Source of the DNA: Eutrigla gurnardus | Taxonomy: Eukaryota; Chordata; Actinopteri; Perciformes; Triglidae | Assembly: GCA_963514095.1 (NCBI GenBank) | Contig: CAUPSS010000263.1 | Coordinates: 124,001-188,000 of the forward strand | DNA: 64,000 nucleotides | Direction of reading: 5' to 3' | Shown: positions 1 through 14,700 of the stretch, piece by piece | Numbering within the stretch: the first letter of the stretch is position 1 | Layout of the letters: each line of letters opens with the position of its first letter | The notes under the pieces: model-generated | Databases searched by the model: none | Told to the model about the DNA's origin: nothing | Seen by the model: only the letters and a program-made list of their open reading frames with translations | Program-made: the position numbers and the translations under genes

Positions 1-3000
1 TCACAGGGAGACATGTAAAGACAGACAGGTAACCAGTCTATCACAGGGAGACATGTAGAGACAGAAAGGTGACCAGTCTATCACAGGGAGACATGTAGAG
101 ACAGACAGGTAACCAGTCTATCACAGGGAGACATGTAGAGACAGACAGGTAACCAGTCTATCACAGGGCTGACATGTAGAGACAGACAGATAACCAGTCT
201 ATCACAGGGAGACATGTAGAGACAGACAGGTAACCAGTCTATCACAGGGTTACATGTACAGACAGACAGGTAACCAGTCTATCACAGGGAGACATGTAGA
301 GACAGACAGGTAACCAGTCTATCACAGGGAGACATGTACAGACAGACAGGTAACCAGTCTATCACAGGGAGACATGTAGAGACAGACAGGTAACCAGTCT
401 ATCACAGGGCTGACATGTAGAGACAGACAGGTAACCAGTCTATCACAGGGAGACATGTAGAGACAGACAGGTAACCAGTCTATCACAGGGAGACATGTAC
501 AGACAGACAGGTAACCAGTCTATCACAGGGCTGACATGTAGAGACAGACAGGTAACCAGTCTATCACAGGGGGACATGTAGAGACAGACAGGTAACCAGT
601 CTATCACAGGGAGACATGTAGAGACAGACAGGTAACCAGTCTATCACAGGGAGACATGTAGAGACAGACAGGTAACCAGTCTATCACAGGGCTGACATGT
701 AGAGACAGACAGGTAACCAGTCTATCACAGGGAGACATGTAGAGACAGACAGGTAACCAGTCTATCACAGGGAGACATGTACAGACAGACAGGTAACCAG
801 TCTATCACAGGGCTGACATGTAGAGACAGACAGGTAACCAGTCTATCACAGGGGGACATGTAGAGACAGACAGGTAACCAGTCTATCACAGGGAGACATG
901 TAGAGACAGACAGGTAACCAGTCTATCACAGGGAGACATGTAGAGACAGACAGGTAACCAGTCTATCACAGGGAGACATGTACAGACAGACAGGTAACCA
1001 GTCTATCACAGGGCTGACATGTAGAGACAGACAGGTAACCAGTCTATCACAGGGGGACATGTAGAGACAGACAGGTAACCAGTCTATCACAGGGAGACAT
1101 GTAGAGACAGACAGGTAACCAGTCTATCACAGGGAGACATGTAGAGACAGACAGGTAACCAGTCTATCACAGGGAGACATGTAAAGACAGACAGGTAACC
1201 AGTCTATCACAGGGAGACATGTAGAGACAGACAGGTGACCAGTCTATCACAGGGAGACATGTAGAGACAGACAGGTAACCAGTCTATCACAGGGAGACAT
1301 GTAGAGACAGACAGGTAACCAGTCTATCACAGGGAGACATGTACAGACAGACAGGTAACCAGTCTATCACAGGGCTGACATGTAGAGACAGACAGGTAAC
1401 CAGTCTATCACAGGGCTGACATGTAGAGACAGACAGGTAACCAGTCTATCATAGGGCTGACATGTAGAGACAGACAGGTAACCAGTCTATCACATGGAGA
1501 CATGTGGAGACAGACAGGTAACCAGTCTATCACAGGGAGACATGTAGAGACAGACAGGTAACCAGTCTATCACAGGGAGACATGTAGAGACCGACAGGTA
1601 ACCAGTCTATCACAGGGGGACATGTAGAGACAGACAGGTAACCAGTCTATCACAGGGCTGACTTGTAGAGATAGACAGGTAACCAGTCTATCATAGGGCT
1701 AACATGTAGAGACAGACAGGTGACCAGTCTATCACAGGGCTGACATGTAGAGACAGACAGGTAACCAGTCTATCACAGGGAGACATGTAGAGACAGACAG
1801 GTAACCAGTCTATCACAGGGAGACATGTAGAGACAGACAGGTAACCAGTCTATCACAGGGCTGACATGTAGAGACAGACAGGCAACCAGTCTATCACAGG
1901 GCTGACATGTAGAGACAGACAGGTAACCAGTCTATCACAGGGCCGACATGTAGAGACAGACAGGTAACCAGTCTATCACAGGGAGACATGTAGAGACAGA
2001 CAGGTAACCAGTCTATCACAGGGAGACATGTAGAGACAGACAGGTAACCAGTCTATCATGGGGCCGACATGTAGAGACAGACAGGTAACCAGTCTATCAC
2101 AGGGAGACATGTAGAGACAGACAGGTAACCAGTCTATCACAGGGGGACATGTAGAGACAGACAGGTAACCAGTCTATCACAGGGAGACATGTAGAGACAG
2201 ACAGGTAACCAGTCTATCACAGGGAGACATGTAGAGACAGACAGGTAACCAGTCTATCACAGGGGGACATGTAGAGACAGACAGGTAACCAGTCTATCAC
2301 AGGGAGACATGTAGAGACAGACAGGTAACCAGTCTATCACAGGGAGACATGTAGAGACAGACAGGTAACCAGTCTATCACAGGGAGACATGTAAAGACAG
2401 ACAGGTAACCAGTCTATCACAGGGAGACATGTAGAGACAGACAGGTGACCAGTCTATCACAGGGAGACATGTAGAGACAGACAGGTAACCAGTCTATCAC
2501 AGGGAGACATGTAGAGACAGACAGGTAACCAGTCTATCACAGGGCTGACATGTAGAGACAGACAGGTAACCAGTCTATCACAGGGAGACATGTAGAGACA
2601 GACAGGTAACCAGTCTATCACAGGGAGACATGTACAGACAGACAGGTAACCAGTCTATCACAGGGCTGACATGTAGAGACAGACAGGTAACCAGTCTATC
2701 ACAGGGCTGACATGTAGAGACAGACAGGTAACCAGTCTATCATAGGGCTGACATGTAGAGACAGACAGGTAACCAGTCTATCACATGGAGACATGTGGAG
2801 ACAGACAGGTAACCAGTCTATCACAGGGAGACATGTAGAGACAGACAGGTAACCAGTCTATCACAGGGAGACATGTAGAGACCGACAGGTAACCAGTCTA
2901 TCACAGGGGGACATGTAGAGACAGACAGGTAACCAGTCTATCACAGGGCTGACATGTAGAGACAGACAGGTAACCAGTCTATCATAGGGCTGACATGTAG

Positions 3001-5318
3001 AGACAGACAGGTAACCAGTCCATCACATGGAGACATGTGGAGACAGACAGGTAACCAGTCTATCACAGGGAGACATGTAGAGACAGACAGGTAACCAGTC
3101 TATCACAGGGAGACATGTAGAGACCGACAGGTAACCAGTCTATCACAGGGGGACATGTAGAGACAGACAGGTAACCAGTCTATCACAGGGCTGACATGTA
3201 GAGACAGACAGGTAACCAGTCTATCACAGGGCCGACATGTAGAGACAGACAGGTAACCAGTCTATCACAGGGAGACATGTAGAGACAGACAGGCAACCAG
3301 TCTATCACAGGGCTGACATGTAGAGACAGACAGGTAACCAGTCTATCACAGGGCCGACATGTAGAGACAGACAGGTAACCAGTCTATCACAGGGAGACAT
3401 GTAGAGACAGACAGGTAACCAGTCTATCACAGGGAGACATGTAGAGACAGACAGGTAACCAGTCTATCATGGGGCCGACATGTAGAGACAGACAGGTAAC
3501 CAGTCTATCACAGGGAGACATGTAGAGACAGACAGGTAACCAGTCTATCACAGGGGGACATGTAGAGACAGACAGGTAACCAGTCTATCACAGGGAGACA
3601 TGTAGAGACAGACAGGTAACCAGTCTATCACAGGGAGACATGTAGAGACAGACAGGTAACCAGTCTATCATGGGGCCGACATGTAGAGACAGACAGGTAA
3701 CCAGTCTATCACAGGGAGACATGTAGAGACAGACAGGTAACCAGTCTATCACAGGGAGACATGTAGAGACAGACAGGTAACCAGTCTATCACAGGGAGAC
3801 ATGTAAAGACAGACAGGTAACCAGTCTATCACAGGGAGACATGTAGAGACAGACAGGTGACCAGTCTATCACAGGGAGACATGTAGAGACAGACAGGTAA
3901 CCAGTCTATCACAGGGAGACATGTAGAGACAGACAGGTAACCAGTCTATCACAGGGCTGACATGTAGAGACAGACAGGTAACCAGTCTATCACAGGGAGA
4001 CATGTAGAGACAGACAGGTAACCAGTCTATCACAGGGAGACATGTACAGACAGACAGGTAACCAGTCTATCACAGGGCTGACATGTAGAGACAGACAGGT
4101 AACCAGTCTATCACAGGGCTGACATGTAGAGACAGACAGGTAACCAGTCTATCATAGGGCTGACATGTAGAGACAGACAGGTAACCAGTCTATCACAGGG
4201 AGACATGTAGAGACAGACAGGTAACCAGTCTATCACAGGGGGACATGTAGAGACAGACAGGTAACCAGTCTATCACATGGAGACATGTGGAGACAGACAG
4301 GTAACCAGTCTATCACAGGGCTGACATGTAGAGACAGACAGGCAACCAGTCTACCACAGGGCTGACATGTAGAGACAGACAGGTAACCAGTCTATCACAG
4401 GGCCGACATGTAGAGACAGACAGGTAACCAGTCTATCACAGGGAGACATGTAGAGACAGACAGGTAACCAGTCTATCACAGGGAGACATGTAGAGACAGA
4501 CAGGTAACCAGTCTATCATGGGGCCGACATGTAGAGACAGACAGGTAACCAGTCTATCACAGGGAGACATGTAGAGACAGACAGGTAACCAGTCTATCAC
4601 AGGGGGACATGTAGAGACAGACAGGTAACCAGTCTATCACAGTAAGACATGTAGAGACAGACAGGTAACCAGTCTATCACAGGGAGACATGTAGAGACAG
4701 ACAGGTAACCAGTCTATCATGGGGCCGACATGTAGAGACAGACAGGTAACCAGTCTATCACAGGGAGACATGTAGAGACAGACAGGTAACCAGTCTATCA
4801 CAGGGGGACATGTAGAGACAGACAGGTAACCAGTCTATCACAGGGAGACATGTAGAGACAGACAGGTAACCAGTCTATCACAGGGAGACATGTAGAGACA
4901 GACAGGTAACCAGTCTATCACAGGGGGACATGTAGAGACAGACAGGTAACCAGTCTATCACAGGGAGACATGTATAGACAGACAGGTAACCAGTCTATCA
5001 CAGGGAGACATGTAGAGACAGACAGGTAACCAGTCTATCACAGGGAGACATGTAAAGACAGACAGGTAACCAGTCTATCACAGGGAGACATGTAGAGACA
5101 GACAGGTGACCAGTCTATCACAGGGAGACATGTAGAGACAGACAGGTAACCAGTCTATCACAGGGAGACATGTAGAGACAGACAGGTAACCAGTCTATCA
5201 CAGGGCTGACATGTAGAGACAGACAGGTAACCAGTCTATCACAGGGAGACATGTAGAGACAGACAGGTAACCAGTCTATCACAGGGAGACATGTACAGAC
5301 AGACAGGTAACCAGTCTA
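1..5318 (+). repeat. Left T-type domain: shortened HOR units
   Basis: This stretch holds only the satellite. W monomers lie at 1490, 2781, 3023 and 4273, and those at 1490 and 2781 are directly preceded by T (TCATAGGG). The U, 39-bp and TCAAAGGG monomers that mark the next domain are absent. The first 1.4 kb is rich in short runs such as 'A S C G A A A'. The unit 1490-2780 is 1,291 bp and equals the reference HOR minus nine consecutive monomers (G A A K AV A A S C). An odd monomer with AGTAAGACATG lies near 4638. There is no gene and no unique sequence. Confidence 0.85.
2781..3262 (+). repeat. Six-monomer tandem duplication (242 bp) from W
   Basis: The order W A P G C T starting at 2781 is repeated at once from 3023 (W A P G C), after which the second copy runs into X instead of T. 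The offset is 242 bp (four 40-bp and two 41-bp monomers). The second W is preceded by AGTCCATC rather than AGTCTATC, which tells the two copies apart. It is a small, monomer-register duplication inside the left domain. Confidence 0.8.
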
Positions 5319-7176
5319 TCACAGGGCTGACATGTAGAGACAGACAGGTAACCAGTCTATCACAGGGGGACATGTAGAGACAGACAGGTAACCAGTCTAT
5401 CACAGGGAGACATGTAGAGACAGACAGGTAACCAGTCTATCACAGGGAGACATGTAGAGACAGACAGGTAACCAGTCTATCACAGGGAGACATGTAAAGA
5501 CAGACAGGTAACCAGTCTATCACAGGGAGACATGTAGAGACAGACAGGTGACCAGTCTATCACAGGGAGACATGTAGAGACAGACAGGTAACCAGTCTAT
5601 CACAGGGAGACATGTAGAGACAGACAGGTAACCAGTCTATCACAGGGAGACATGTACAGACAGACAGGTAACCAGTCTATCACAGGGCTGACATGTAGAG
5701 ACAGACAGGTAACCAGTCTATCACAGGGCTGACATGTAGAGACAGACAGGTAACCAGTCTATCATAGGGCTGACATGTAGAGACAGACAGGTAACCAGTC
5801 TATCACATGGAGACATGTGGAGACAGACAGGTAACCAGTCTATCACAGGGAGACATGTAGAGACAGACAGGTAACCAGTCTATCACAGGGAGACATGTAG
5901 AGACCGACAGGTAACCAGTCTATCACAGGGGGACATGTAGAGACAGACAGGTAACCAGTCTATCACAGGGCTGACATGTAGAGACAGACAGGTAACCAGT
6001 CTATCATAGGGCTGACATGTAGAGACAGACAGGTGACCAGTCTATCACAGGGCTGACATGTAGAGACAGACAGGTAACCAGTCTATCACAGGGAGACATG
6101 TAGAGACAGACAGGTAACCAGTCTATCACAGGGAGACATGTAGAGACAGACAGGTAACCAGTCTATCACAGGGCTGACATGTAGAGACAGACAGGCAACC
6201 AGTCTATCACAGGGCTGACATGTAGAGACAGACAGGTAACCAGTCTATCACAGGGCTGACATGTAGAGACAGACAGGTAACCAGTCTATCACAGGGGGAC
6301 ATGTAGAGACAGACAGGTAACCAGTCTATCACAGGGAGACATGTAGAGACAGACAGGTAACCAGTCTATCACAGGGAGACATGTAGAGACAGACAGGTAA
6401 CCAGTCTATCACAGGGAGACATGTAAAGACAGACAGGTAACCAGTCTATCACAGGGAGACATGTAGAGACAGACAGGTGACCAGTCTATCACAGGGAGAC
6501 ATGTAGAGACAGACAGGTAACCAGTCTATCACAGGGAGACATGTAGAGACAGACAGGTAACCAGTCTATCACAGGGAGACATGTACAGACAGACAGGTAA
6601 CCAGTCTATCACAGGGCTGACATGTAGAGACAGACAGGTAACCAGTCTATCACAGGGCTGACATGTAGAGACAGACAGGTAACCAGTCTATCATAGGGCT
6701 GACATGTAGAGACAGACAGGTAACCAGTCTATCACATGGAGACATGTGGAGACAGACAGGTAACCAGTCTATCACAGGGAGACATGTAGAGACAGACAGG
6801 TAACCAGTCTATCACAGGGAGACATGTAGAGACCGACAGGTAACCAGTCTATCACAGGGGGACATGTAGAGACAGACAGGTAACCAGTCTATCACAGGGC
6901 TGACATGTAGAGACAGACAGGTAACCAGTCTATCATAGGGCTGACATGTAGAGACAGACAGGTGACCAGTCTATCACAGGGCTGACATGTAGAGACAGAC
7001 AGGTAACCAGTCTATCACAGGGAGACATGTAGAGACAGACAGGTAACCAGTCTATCACAGGGAGACATGTAGAGACAGACAGGTAACCAGTCTATCACAG
7101 GGCTGACATGTAGAGACAGACAGGCAACCAGTCTATCACAGGGCTGACATGTAGAGACAGACAGGTAACCAGTCTA
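5319..7176 (+). repeat. 929-bp tandem duplication (23-monomer derived HOR)
   Basis: The G monomers at 5360 and 6289 and the W monomers at 5803 and 6732 are each 929 bp apart, and the variant order between them is the same. The first copy is about 5319-6247 and the second about 6248-7176. The W-to-W unit is W A P G C TV C A A CN C C G A A K AV A A S C C T. That is the reference HOR with the 18 monomers X to S (positions 12-29) removed: 1,652 - 723 = 929. Upstream the match stops where S (5279) faces C (6207). Downstream the flank changes at 7177, where X faces C. Confidence 0.85.
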
Positions 7177-8019
7177 TCACAGGGCCGACATGTAGAGACA
7201 GACAGGTAACCAGTCTATCACAGGGAGACATGTAGAGACAGACAGGTAACCAGTCTATCACAGGGAGACATGTAGAGACAGACAGGTAACCAGTCTATCA
7301 TGGGGCCGACATGTAGAGACAGACAGGTAACCAGTCTATCACAGGGAGACATGTAGAGACAGACAGGTAACCAGTCTATCACAGGGGGACATGTAGAGAC
7401 AGACAGGTAACCAGTCTATCACAGGGAGACATGTAGAGACAGACAGGTAACCAGTCTATCACAGGGAGACATGTAGAGACAGACAGGTGACCAGTCTATC
7501 ACAGGGAGACATGTAGAGACAGACAGGTAACCAGTCTATCACAGGGGGACATGTAGAGACAGACAGGTAACCAGTCTATCACAGGGAGACATGTAGAGAC
7601 AGACAGGTAACCAGTCTATCACAGGGAGACATGTAGAGACCGACAGGTAACCAGTCTATCACAGGGCCGACATGTAGAGACAGACAGGTAACCAGTCTAT
7701 CACAGGGAGACATGTAGAGACAGACAGGTAACCAGTCTATCACAGGGAGACATGTAGAGACAGACAGGTAACCAGTCTATCACAGGGAGACATGTAGAGA
7801 CAGACAGGTGACCAGTCTATCACAGGGAGACATGTAGAGACAGACAGGTAACCAGTCTATCACAGGGGGACATGTAGAGACAGACAGGTAACCAGTCTAT
7901 CACAGGGAGACATGTAGAGACAGACAGGTAACCAGTCTATCACAGGGAGACATGTAGAGACCGACAGGTAACCAGTCTTTCACAGGGGGACATGTAGAGA
8001 CAGACAGGTAACCAGTCTA

Positions 8020-8058
8020 TCACAGGAGACATGTAGAGACAGACAGGTAACCAGTCTA
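8020..8058 (+). repeat. 39-bp monomer after U, first of eight (left-family marker)
   Basis: TCACAGGAGACATG has one G fewer than the consensus. It always follows U in the left half: 8020, 11565, 14910, 17769, 26839, 29055, 32882 and 35780. The U monomers at 43676 and beyond are all followed by a normal 40-bp A. It therefore splits the U blocks into a left and a right family. Confidence 0.92.
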
Positions 8059-8098
8059 TCACAGGGAGACATGTAGAGACAGACAGGTAACCAGTCTA

Positions 8099-8745
8099 TC
8101 ATGGGGCCGACATGTAGAGACAGACAGGTAACCAGTCTATCACAGGGAGACATGTAGAGACAGACAGGTAACCAGTCTATCACAGGGCTGACATGTAGAG
8201 ACAGACAGGCAACCAGTCTATCACAGGGCTGACATGTAGAGACAGACAGGTAACCAGTCTATCACAGGGCCGACATGTAGAGACAGACAGGTAACCAGTC
8301 TATCACAGGGAGACATGTAGAGACAGACAGGTAACCAGTCTATCACAGGGAGACATGTAGAGACAGACAGGTAACCAGTCTATCACAGGGAGACATGTAG
8401 AGACAGACAGGTAACCAGTCTATCACAGGGAGACATGTAAAGACAGACAGGTAACCAGTCTATCACAGGGAGACATGTAGAGACAGACAGGTGACCAGTC
8501 TATCACAGGGAGACATGTAGAGACAGACAGGTAACCAGTCTATCACAGGGAGACATGTAGAGACAGACAGGTAACCAGTCTATCACAGGGAGACATGTAC
8601 AGACAGACAGGTAACCAGTCTATCACAGGGCTGACATGTAGAGACAGACAGGTAACCAGTCTATCACAGGGCTGACATGTAGAGACAGACAGGTAACCAG
8701 TCTATCAAAGGGCTGACATGTAGAGACAGACAGGTAACCAGTCTA
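8099..8745 (+). repeat. Recurrent 647-bp M-to-W block
   Basis: The order M A CN C X A A A K AV A A S C C (TCAAAGGG-type) runs from the M monomer to the W monomer at 8746. The same block, with the same 647-bp length, is found at 18974-19620, 23734-24380 and 36985-37631. A copy at 11886-12492 is 607 bp because it lacks the AV monomer. In the reference HOR, M is followed by A G A A G, so this block marks a re-joined form of the HOR that then spread. It is a useful tag for tracing which segments copied from which. Confidence 0.82.
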
Positions 8746-11700
8746 TCACATGGAGACATGTGGAGACAGACAGGTAACCAGTCTATCACAGGGAGACATG
8801 TAGAGACAGACAGGTAACCAGTCTATCACAGGGAGACATGTAGAGACCGACAGGTAACCAGTCTATCACAGGGGGACATGTAGAGACAGACAGGTAACCA
8901 GTCTATCACAGGGCTGACATGTAGAGACAGACAGGTAACCAGTCTATCATAGGGCTGACATGTAGAGACAGACAGGTGACCAGTCTATCACAGGGCTGAC
9001 ATGTAGAGACAGACAGGTAACCAGTCTATCACAGGGAGACATGTAGAGACAGACAGGTAACCAGTCTATCACAGGGAGACATGTAGAGACAGACAGGTAA
9101 CCAGTCTATCACAGGGCTGACATGTAGAGACAGACAGGCAACCAGTCTATCACAGGGCTGACATGTAGAGACAGACAGGTAACCAGTCTATCACAGGGCC
9201 GACATGTAGAGACAGACAGGTAACCAGTCTATCACAGGGAGACATGTAGAGACAGACAGGTAACCAGTCTATCACAGGGAGACATGTAGAGACAGACAGG
9301 TAACCAGTCTATCATGGGGCCGACATGTAGAGACAGACAGGTAACCAGTCTATCACAGGGAGACATGTAGAGACAGACAGGTGACCAGTCTATCACAGGG
9401 AGACATGTAGAGACAGACAGGTAACCAGTCTATCACAGGGAGACATGTAGAGACAGACAGGTAACCAGTCTATCACAGGGAGACATGTAGAGACAGACAG
9501 GTAACCAGTCTATCACAGGGAGACATGTACAGACAGACAGGTAACCAGTCTATCACAGGGCTGACATGTAGAGACAGACAGGTAACCAGTCTATCACAGG
9601 GAGACATGTAGAGACAGACAGGTAACCAGTCTATCACAGGGCTGACATGTAGAGACAGACAGGTAACCAGTCTATCACAGGGAGACATGTAGAGACAGAC
9701 AGGTAACCAGTCTATCACAGGGAGACATGTACAGACAGACAGGTAACCAGTCTATCACAGGGCTGACATGTAGAGACAGACAGGTAACCAGTCTATCACA
9801 GGGGGACATGTAGAGACAGACAGGTAACCAGTCTATCACAGGGAGACATGTAGAGACAGACAGGTAACCAGTCTATCACAGGGAGACATGTAGAGACAGA
9901 CAGGTAACCAGTCTATCACAGGGAGACATGTAAAGACAGACAGGTAACCAGTCTATCACAGGGAGACATGTAGAGACAGACAGGTGACCAGTCTATCACA
10001 GGGAGACATGTAGAGACAGACAGGTAACCAGTCTATCACAGGGAGACATGTAGAGACAGACAGGTAACCAGTCTATCACAGGGAGACATGTACAGACAGA
10101 CAGGTAACCAGTCTATCACAGGGCTGACATGTAGAGACAGACAGGTAACCAGTCTATCACAGGGCTGACATGTAGAGACAGACAGGTAACCAGTCTATCA
10201 TAGGGCTGACATGTAGAGACAGACAGGTAACCAGTCTATCACATGGAGACATGTGGAGACAGACAGGTAACCAGTCTATCACAGGGAGACATGTAGAGAC
10301 AGACAGGTAACCAGTCTATCACAGGGAGACATGTAGAGACCGACAGGTAACCAGTCTATCACAGGGGGACATGTAGAGACAGACAGGTAACCAGTCTATC
10401 ACAGGGCTGACATGTAGAGACAGACAGGTAACCAGTCTATCATAGGGCTGACATGTAGAGACAGACAGGTGACCAGTCTATCACAGGGCTGACATGTAGA
10501 GACAGACAGGTAACCAGTCTATCACAGGGAGACATGTAGAGACAGACAGGTAACCAGTCTATCACAGGGAGACATGTAGAGACAGACAGGTAACCAGTCT
10601 ATCACAGGGCTGACATGTAGAGACAGACAGGCAACCAGTCTATCACAGGGCTGACATGTAGAGACAGACAGGTAACCAGTCTATCACAGGGCCGACATGT
10701 AGAGAACGACAGGTAACCAGTCTATCACAGGGAGACATGTAGAGACAGACAGGTAACCAGTCTATCACATGGAGACATGTGGAGACAGACAGGTAACCAG
10801 TCTATCACAGGGAGACATGTAGAGACAGACAGGTAACCAGTCTATCACAGGGAGACATGTAGAGAACGACAGGTAACCAGTCTATCACAGGGGGACATGT
10901 AGAGACAGACAGGTAACCAGTCTATCACAGGGAGACATGTAGAGACAGACAGGTAACCAGTCTATCACAGGGAGACATGTACAGACAGACAGGTAACCAG
11001 TCTATCACGGGCCGACATGTAGAGACAGACAGGTAACCAGTCTATCACAGGGAGACATGTAGAGACAGACAGGTAACCAGTCTATCACAGGGGGACATGT
11101 AGAGACAGACAGTTAACCAGTCTATCACAGGGAGACATGTAGAGACAGACAGGTAACCAGTCTATCACATGGAGACATGTAGAGACAGACAGGTAACCAG
11201 TCTATCACAGGGGGACATGTAGAGACAGACAGGTAACCAGTCTATCACAGGGAGACATGTAGAGACAGACAGGTAACCAGTCTATCACAGGGAGACATGG
11301 AGGGACAGACAGGTAACCAGTCTATCACAGGGAGACATGTAAAGACAGACAGGTAACCAGTCTATCACAGGGAGACATGTAGAGACAGACAGGTGACCAG
11401 TCTATCACAGGGAGACATGTAGAGACAGACAGGTAACCAGTCTATCACAGGGGGACATGTAGAGACAGACAGGTAACCAGTCTATCACAGGGAGACATGT
11501 AGAGACAGACAGGTAACCAGTCTTTCACAGGGGGACATGTAGAGACAGACAGGTAACCAGTCTATCACAGGAGACATGTAGAGACAGACAGGTAACCAGT
11601 CTATCACAGGGAGAAATGTAGAGACAGACAGGTAACCAGTCTATCACGGGGCCGACATTTAGAGACAGACAGGTAACCAGTCTATCACAGGGAGACATGT

Positions 11701-14700
11701 AGAGACAGACAGGTAACCAGTCTATCACAGGGAGACATGTAGAGACAGACAGGTAACCAGTCTATCACAGGGCCGACATGTAGAGACAGACAGGTAACCA
11801 GTCTATCACAGGGAGACATGTAGAGACAGACAGGTAACCAGTCTATCACAGGGAGACATGTAGAGACAGACAGGTAACCAGTCTATCATGGGGCCGACAT
11901 GTAGAGACAGACAGGTAACCAGTCTATCACAGGGAGACATGTAGAGACAGACAGGTAACCAGTCTATCACAGGGCTGACATGTAGAGACAGACAGGCAAC
12001 CAGTCTATCACAGGGCTGACATGTAGAGACAGACAGGTAACCAGTCTATCACAGGGCCGACATGTAGAGACAGACAGGTAACCAGTCTATCACAGGGAGA
12101 CATGTAGAGACAGACAGGTAACCAGTCTATCACAGGGAGACATGTAGAGACAGACAGGTAACCAGTCTATCACAGGGAGACATGTAGAGACAGACAGGTA
12201 ACCAGTCTATCACAGGGAGACATGTAAAGACAGACAGGTAACCAGTCTATCACAGGGAGACATGTAGAGACAGACAGGTAACCAGTCTATCACAGGGAGA
12301 CATGTAGAGACAGACAGGTAACCAGTCTATCACAGGGAGACATGTACAGACAGACAGGTAACCAGTCTATCACAGGGCTGACATGTAGAGACAGACAGGT
12401 AACCAGTCTATCACAGGGCTGACATGTAGAGACAGACAGGTAACCAGTCTATCAAAGGGCTGACATGTAGAGACAGACAGGTAACCAGTCTATCACATGG
12501 AGACATGTGGAGACAGACAGGTAACCAGTCTATCACAGGGAGACATGTAGAGACAGACAGGTAACCAGTCTATCACAGGGAGACATGTAGAGACCGACAG
12601 GTAACCAGTCTATCACAGGGGGACATGTAGAGACAGACAGGTAACCAGTCTATCACAGGGCTGACATGTAGAGACAGACAGGTAACCAGTCTATCATAGG
12701 GCTGACATGTAGAGACAGACAGGTGACCAGTCTATCACAGGGCTGACATGTAGAGACAGACAGGTAACCAGTCTATCACAGGGAGACATGTAGAGACAGA
12801 CAGGTAACCAGTCTATCACAGGGCTGACATGTAGAGACAGACAGGCAACCAGTCTATCACAGGACTGACATGTAGAGACAGACAGGTAACCAGTCTATCA
12901 CAGGGCCGACATGTAGAGACAGACAGGTAACCAGTCTATCACAGGGAGACATGTAGAGACAGACAGGTAACCAGTCTATCACAGGGAGACATGTAGAGAC
13001 AGACAGGTAACCAGTCTATCATGGGGCCGACATGTAGAGACAGACAGGTAACCAGTCTATCACAGGGAGACATGTAGAGACAGACAGGTAACCAGTCTAT
13101 CACAGGGGGACATGTAGAGACAGACAGGTAACCAGTCTATCACAGGGAGACATGTAGAGACAGACAGGTAACCAGTCTATCACAGGGAGACATGTAGAGA
13201 AAGACAGGTAACCAGTCTATCACAGGGGGACATGTAGAGACAGACAGGTAACCAGTCTATCACAGGGAGACATGTAGAGACAGACAGGTAACCAGTCTAT
13301 CACAGGGAGACATGTAGAGACAGACAGGTAACCAGTCTATCACAGGGAGACATGTAAAGACAGACAGGTAACCAGTCTATCACAGGGAGACATGTAGAGA
13401 CAGACAGGTGACCAGTCTATCACAGGGAGACATGTAGAGACAGACAGGTAACCAGTCTATCACAGGGAGACATTTAGAGACAGACAGGTAACCAGTCTAT
13501 CACAGGGAGACATGTAGAGACAGACAGGTAACCAGTCTATCACAGGGAGACATGTACAGACAGACAGGTAACCAGTCTATCACAGGGCTGACATGTAGAG
13601 ACAGACAGGTAACCAGTCTATCACAGGGGGACATGTAGAGACAGACAGGTAACCAGTCTATCACAGGGAGACATGTAGAGACAGACAGGTAACCAGTCTA
13701 TCACAGGGAGACATGTAGAGACAGACAGGTAACCAGTCTATCACAGGGAGACATGTAAAGACAGACAGGTAACCAGTCTATCACAGGGAGACATGTAGAG
13801 ACAGACAGGTGACCAGTCTATCACAGGGAGACATGTAGAGACAGACAGGTAACCAGTCTATCACAGGGAGACATGTAGAGACAGACAGGTAACCAGTCTA
13901 TCACAGGGAGACATGTACAGACAGACAGGTAACCAGTCTATCACAGGGCTGACATGTAGAGACAGACAGGTAACCAGTCTATCACAGGGCTGACATGTAG
14001 AGACAGACAGGTAACCAGTCTATCATAGGGCTGACATGTAGAGACAGACAGGTAACCAGTCTATCACATGGAGACATGTGGAGACAGACAGGTAACCAGT
14101 CTATCACAGGGAGACATGTAGAGACAGACAGGTAACCAGTCTATCACAGGGAGACATGTAGAGACCGACAGGTAACCAGTCTATCACAGGGGGACATGTA
14201 GAGACAGACAGGTAACCAGTCTATCACAGGGCTGACATGTAGAGACAGACAGGTAACCAGTCTATCATAGGGCTGACATGTAGAGACAGACAGGTGACCA
14301 GTCTATCACAGGGCTGACATGTAGAGACAGACAGGTAACCAGTCTATCACAGGGAGACATGTAGAGACAGACAGGTAACCAGTCTATCACAGGGAGACAT
14401 GTAGAGACAGACAGGTAACCAGTCTATCACAGGGCTGACATGTAGAGACAGACAGGCAACCAGTCTATCACAGGGCTGACATGTAGAGAGAGACAGGTAA
14501 CCAGTCTATCACAGGGCCGACATGTAGAGAAAGACAGGTAACCAGTCTATCACAGGGAGACATGTAGAGACAGACAGGTAACCAGTCTATCACAGGGAGA
14601 CATGGAGAGACAGACAGGTAACCAGTCTATCACAGGGAGACATGTAAAGACAGACAGGTAACCAGTCTATCACAGGGAGACATGTAGAGACAGACAGGTG

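Larger units (their letters stand above)
7177..12369 (+). repeat. Transition domain: first U, 39-bp and TCAAAGGG monomers
   Basis: Satellite only. The U monomer (TCTTTCACAGGGGG across the junction) first appears at 7980 and again at 11525, each followed by a 39-bp monomer that has lost one G (CACAGGAGAC). TCAAAGGGCTG first appears at 8705, just before the W at 8746. The unit 8746-10238 is 1,493 bp and departs from the reference order after M. Around 10690-11300 there are rare monomers (GAGAACGAC, CACGGGCCG, AGTTAACC, CATGGAGGG) that recur in later blocks. No gene was seen; the short minus-strand open frames here are repeat by-products. Confidence 0.8.
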
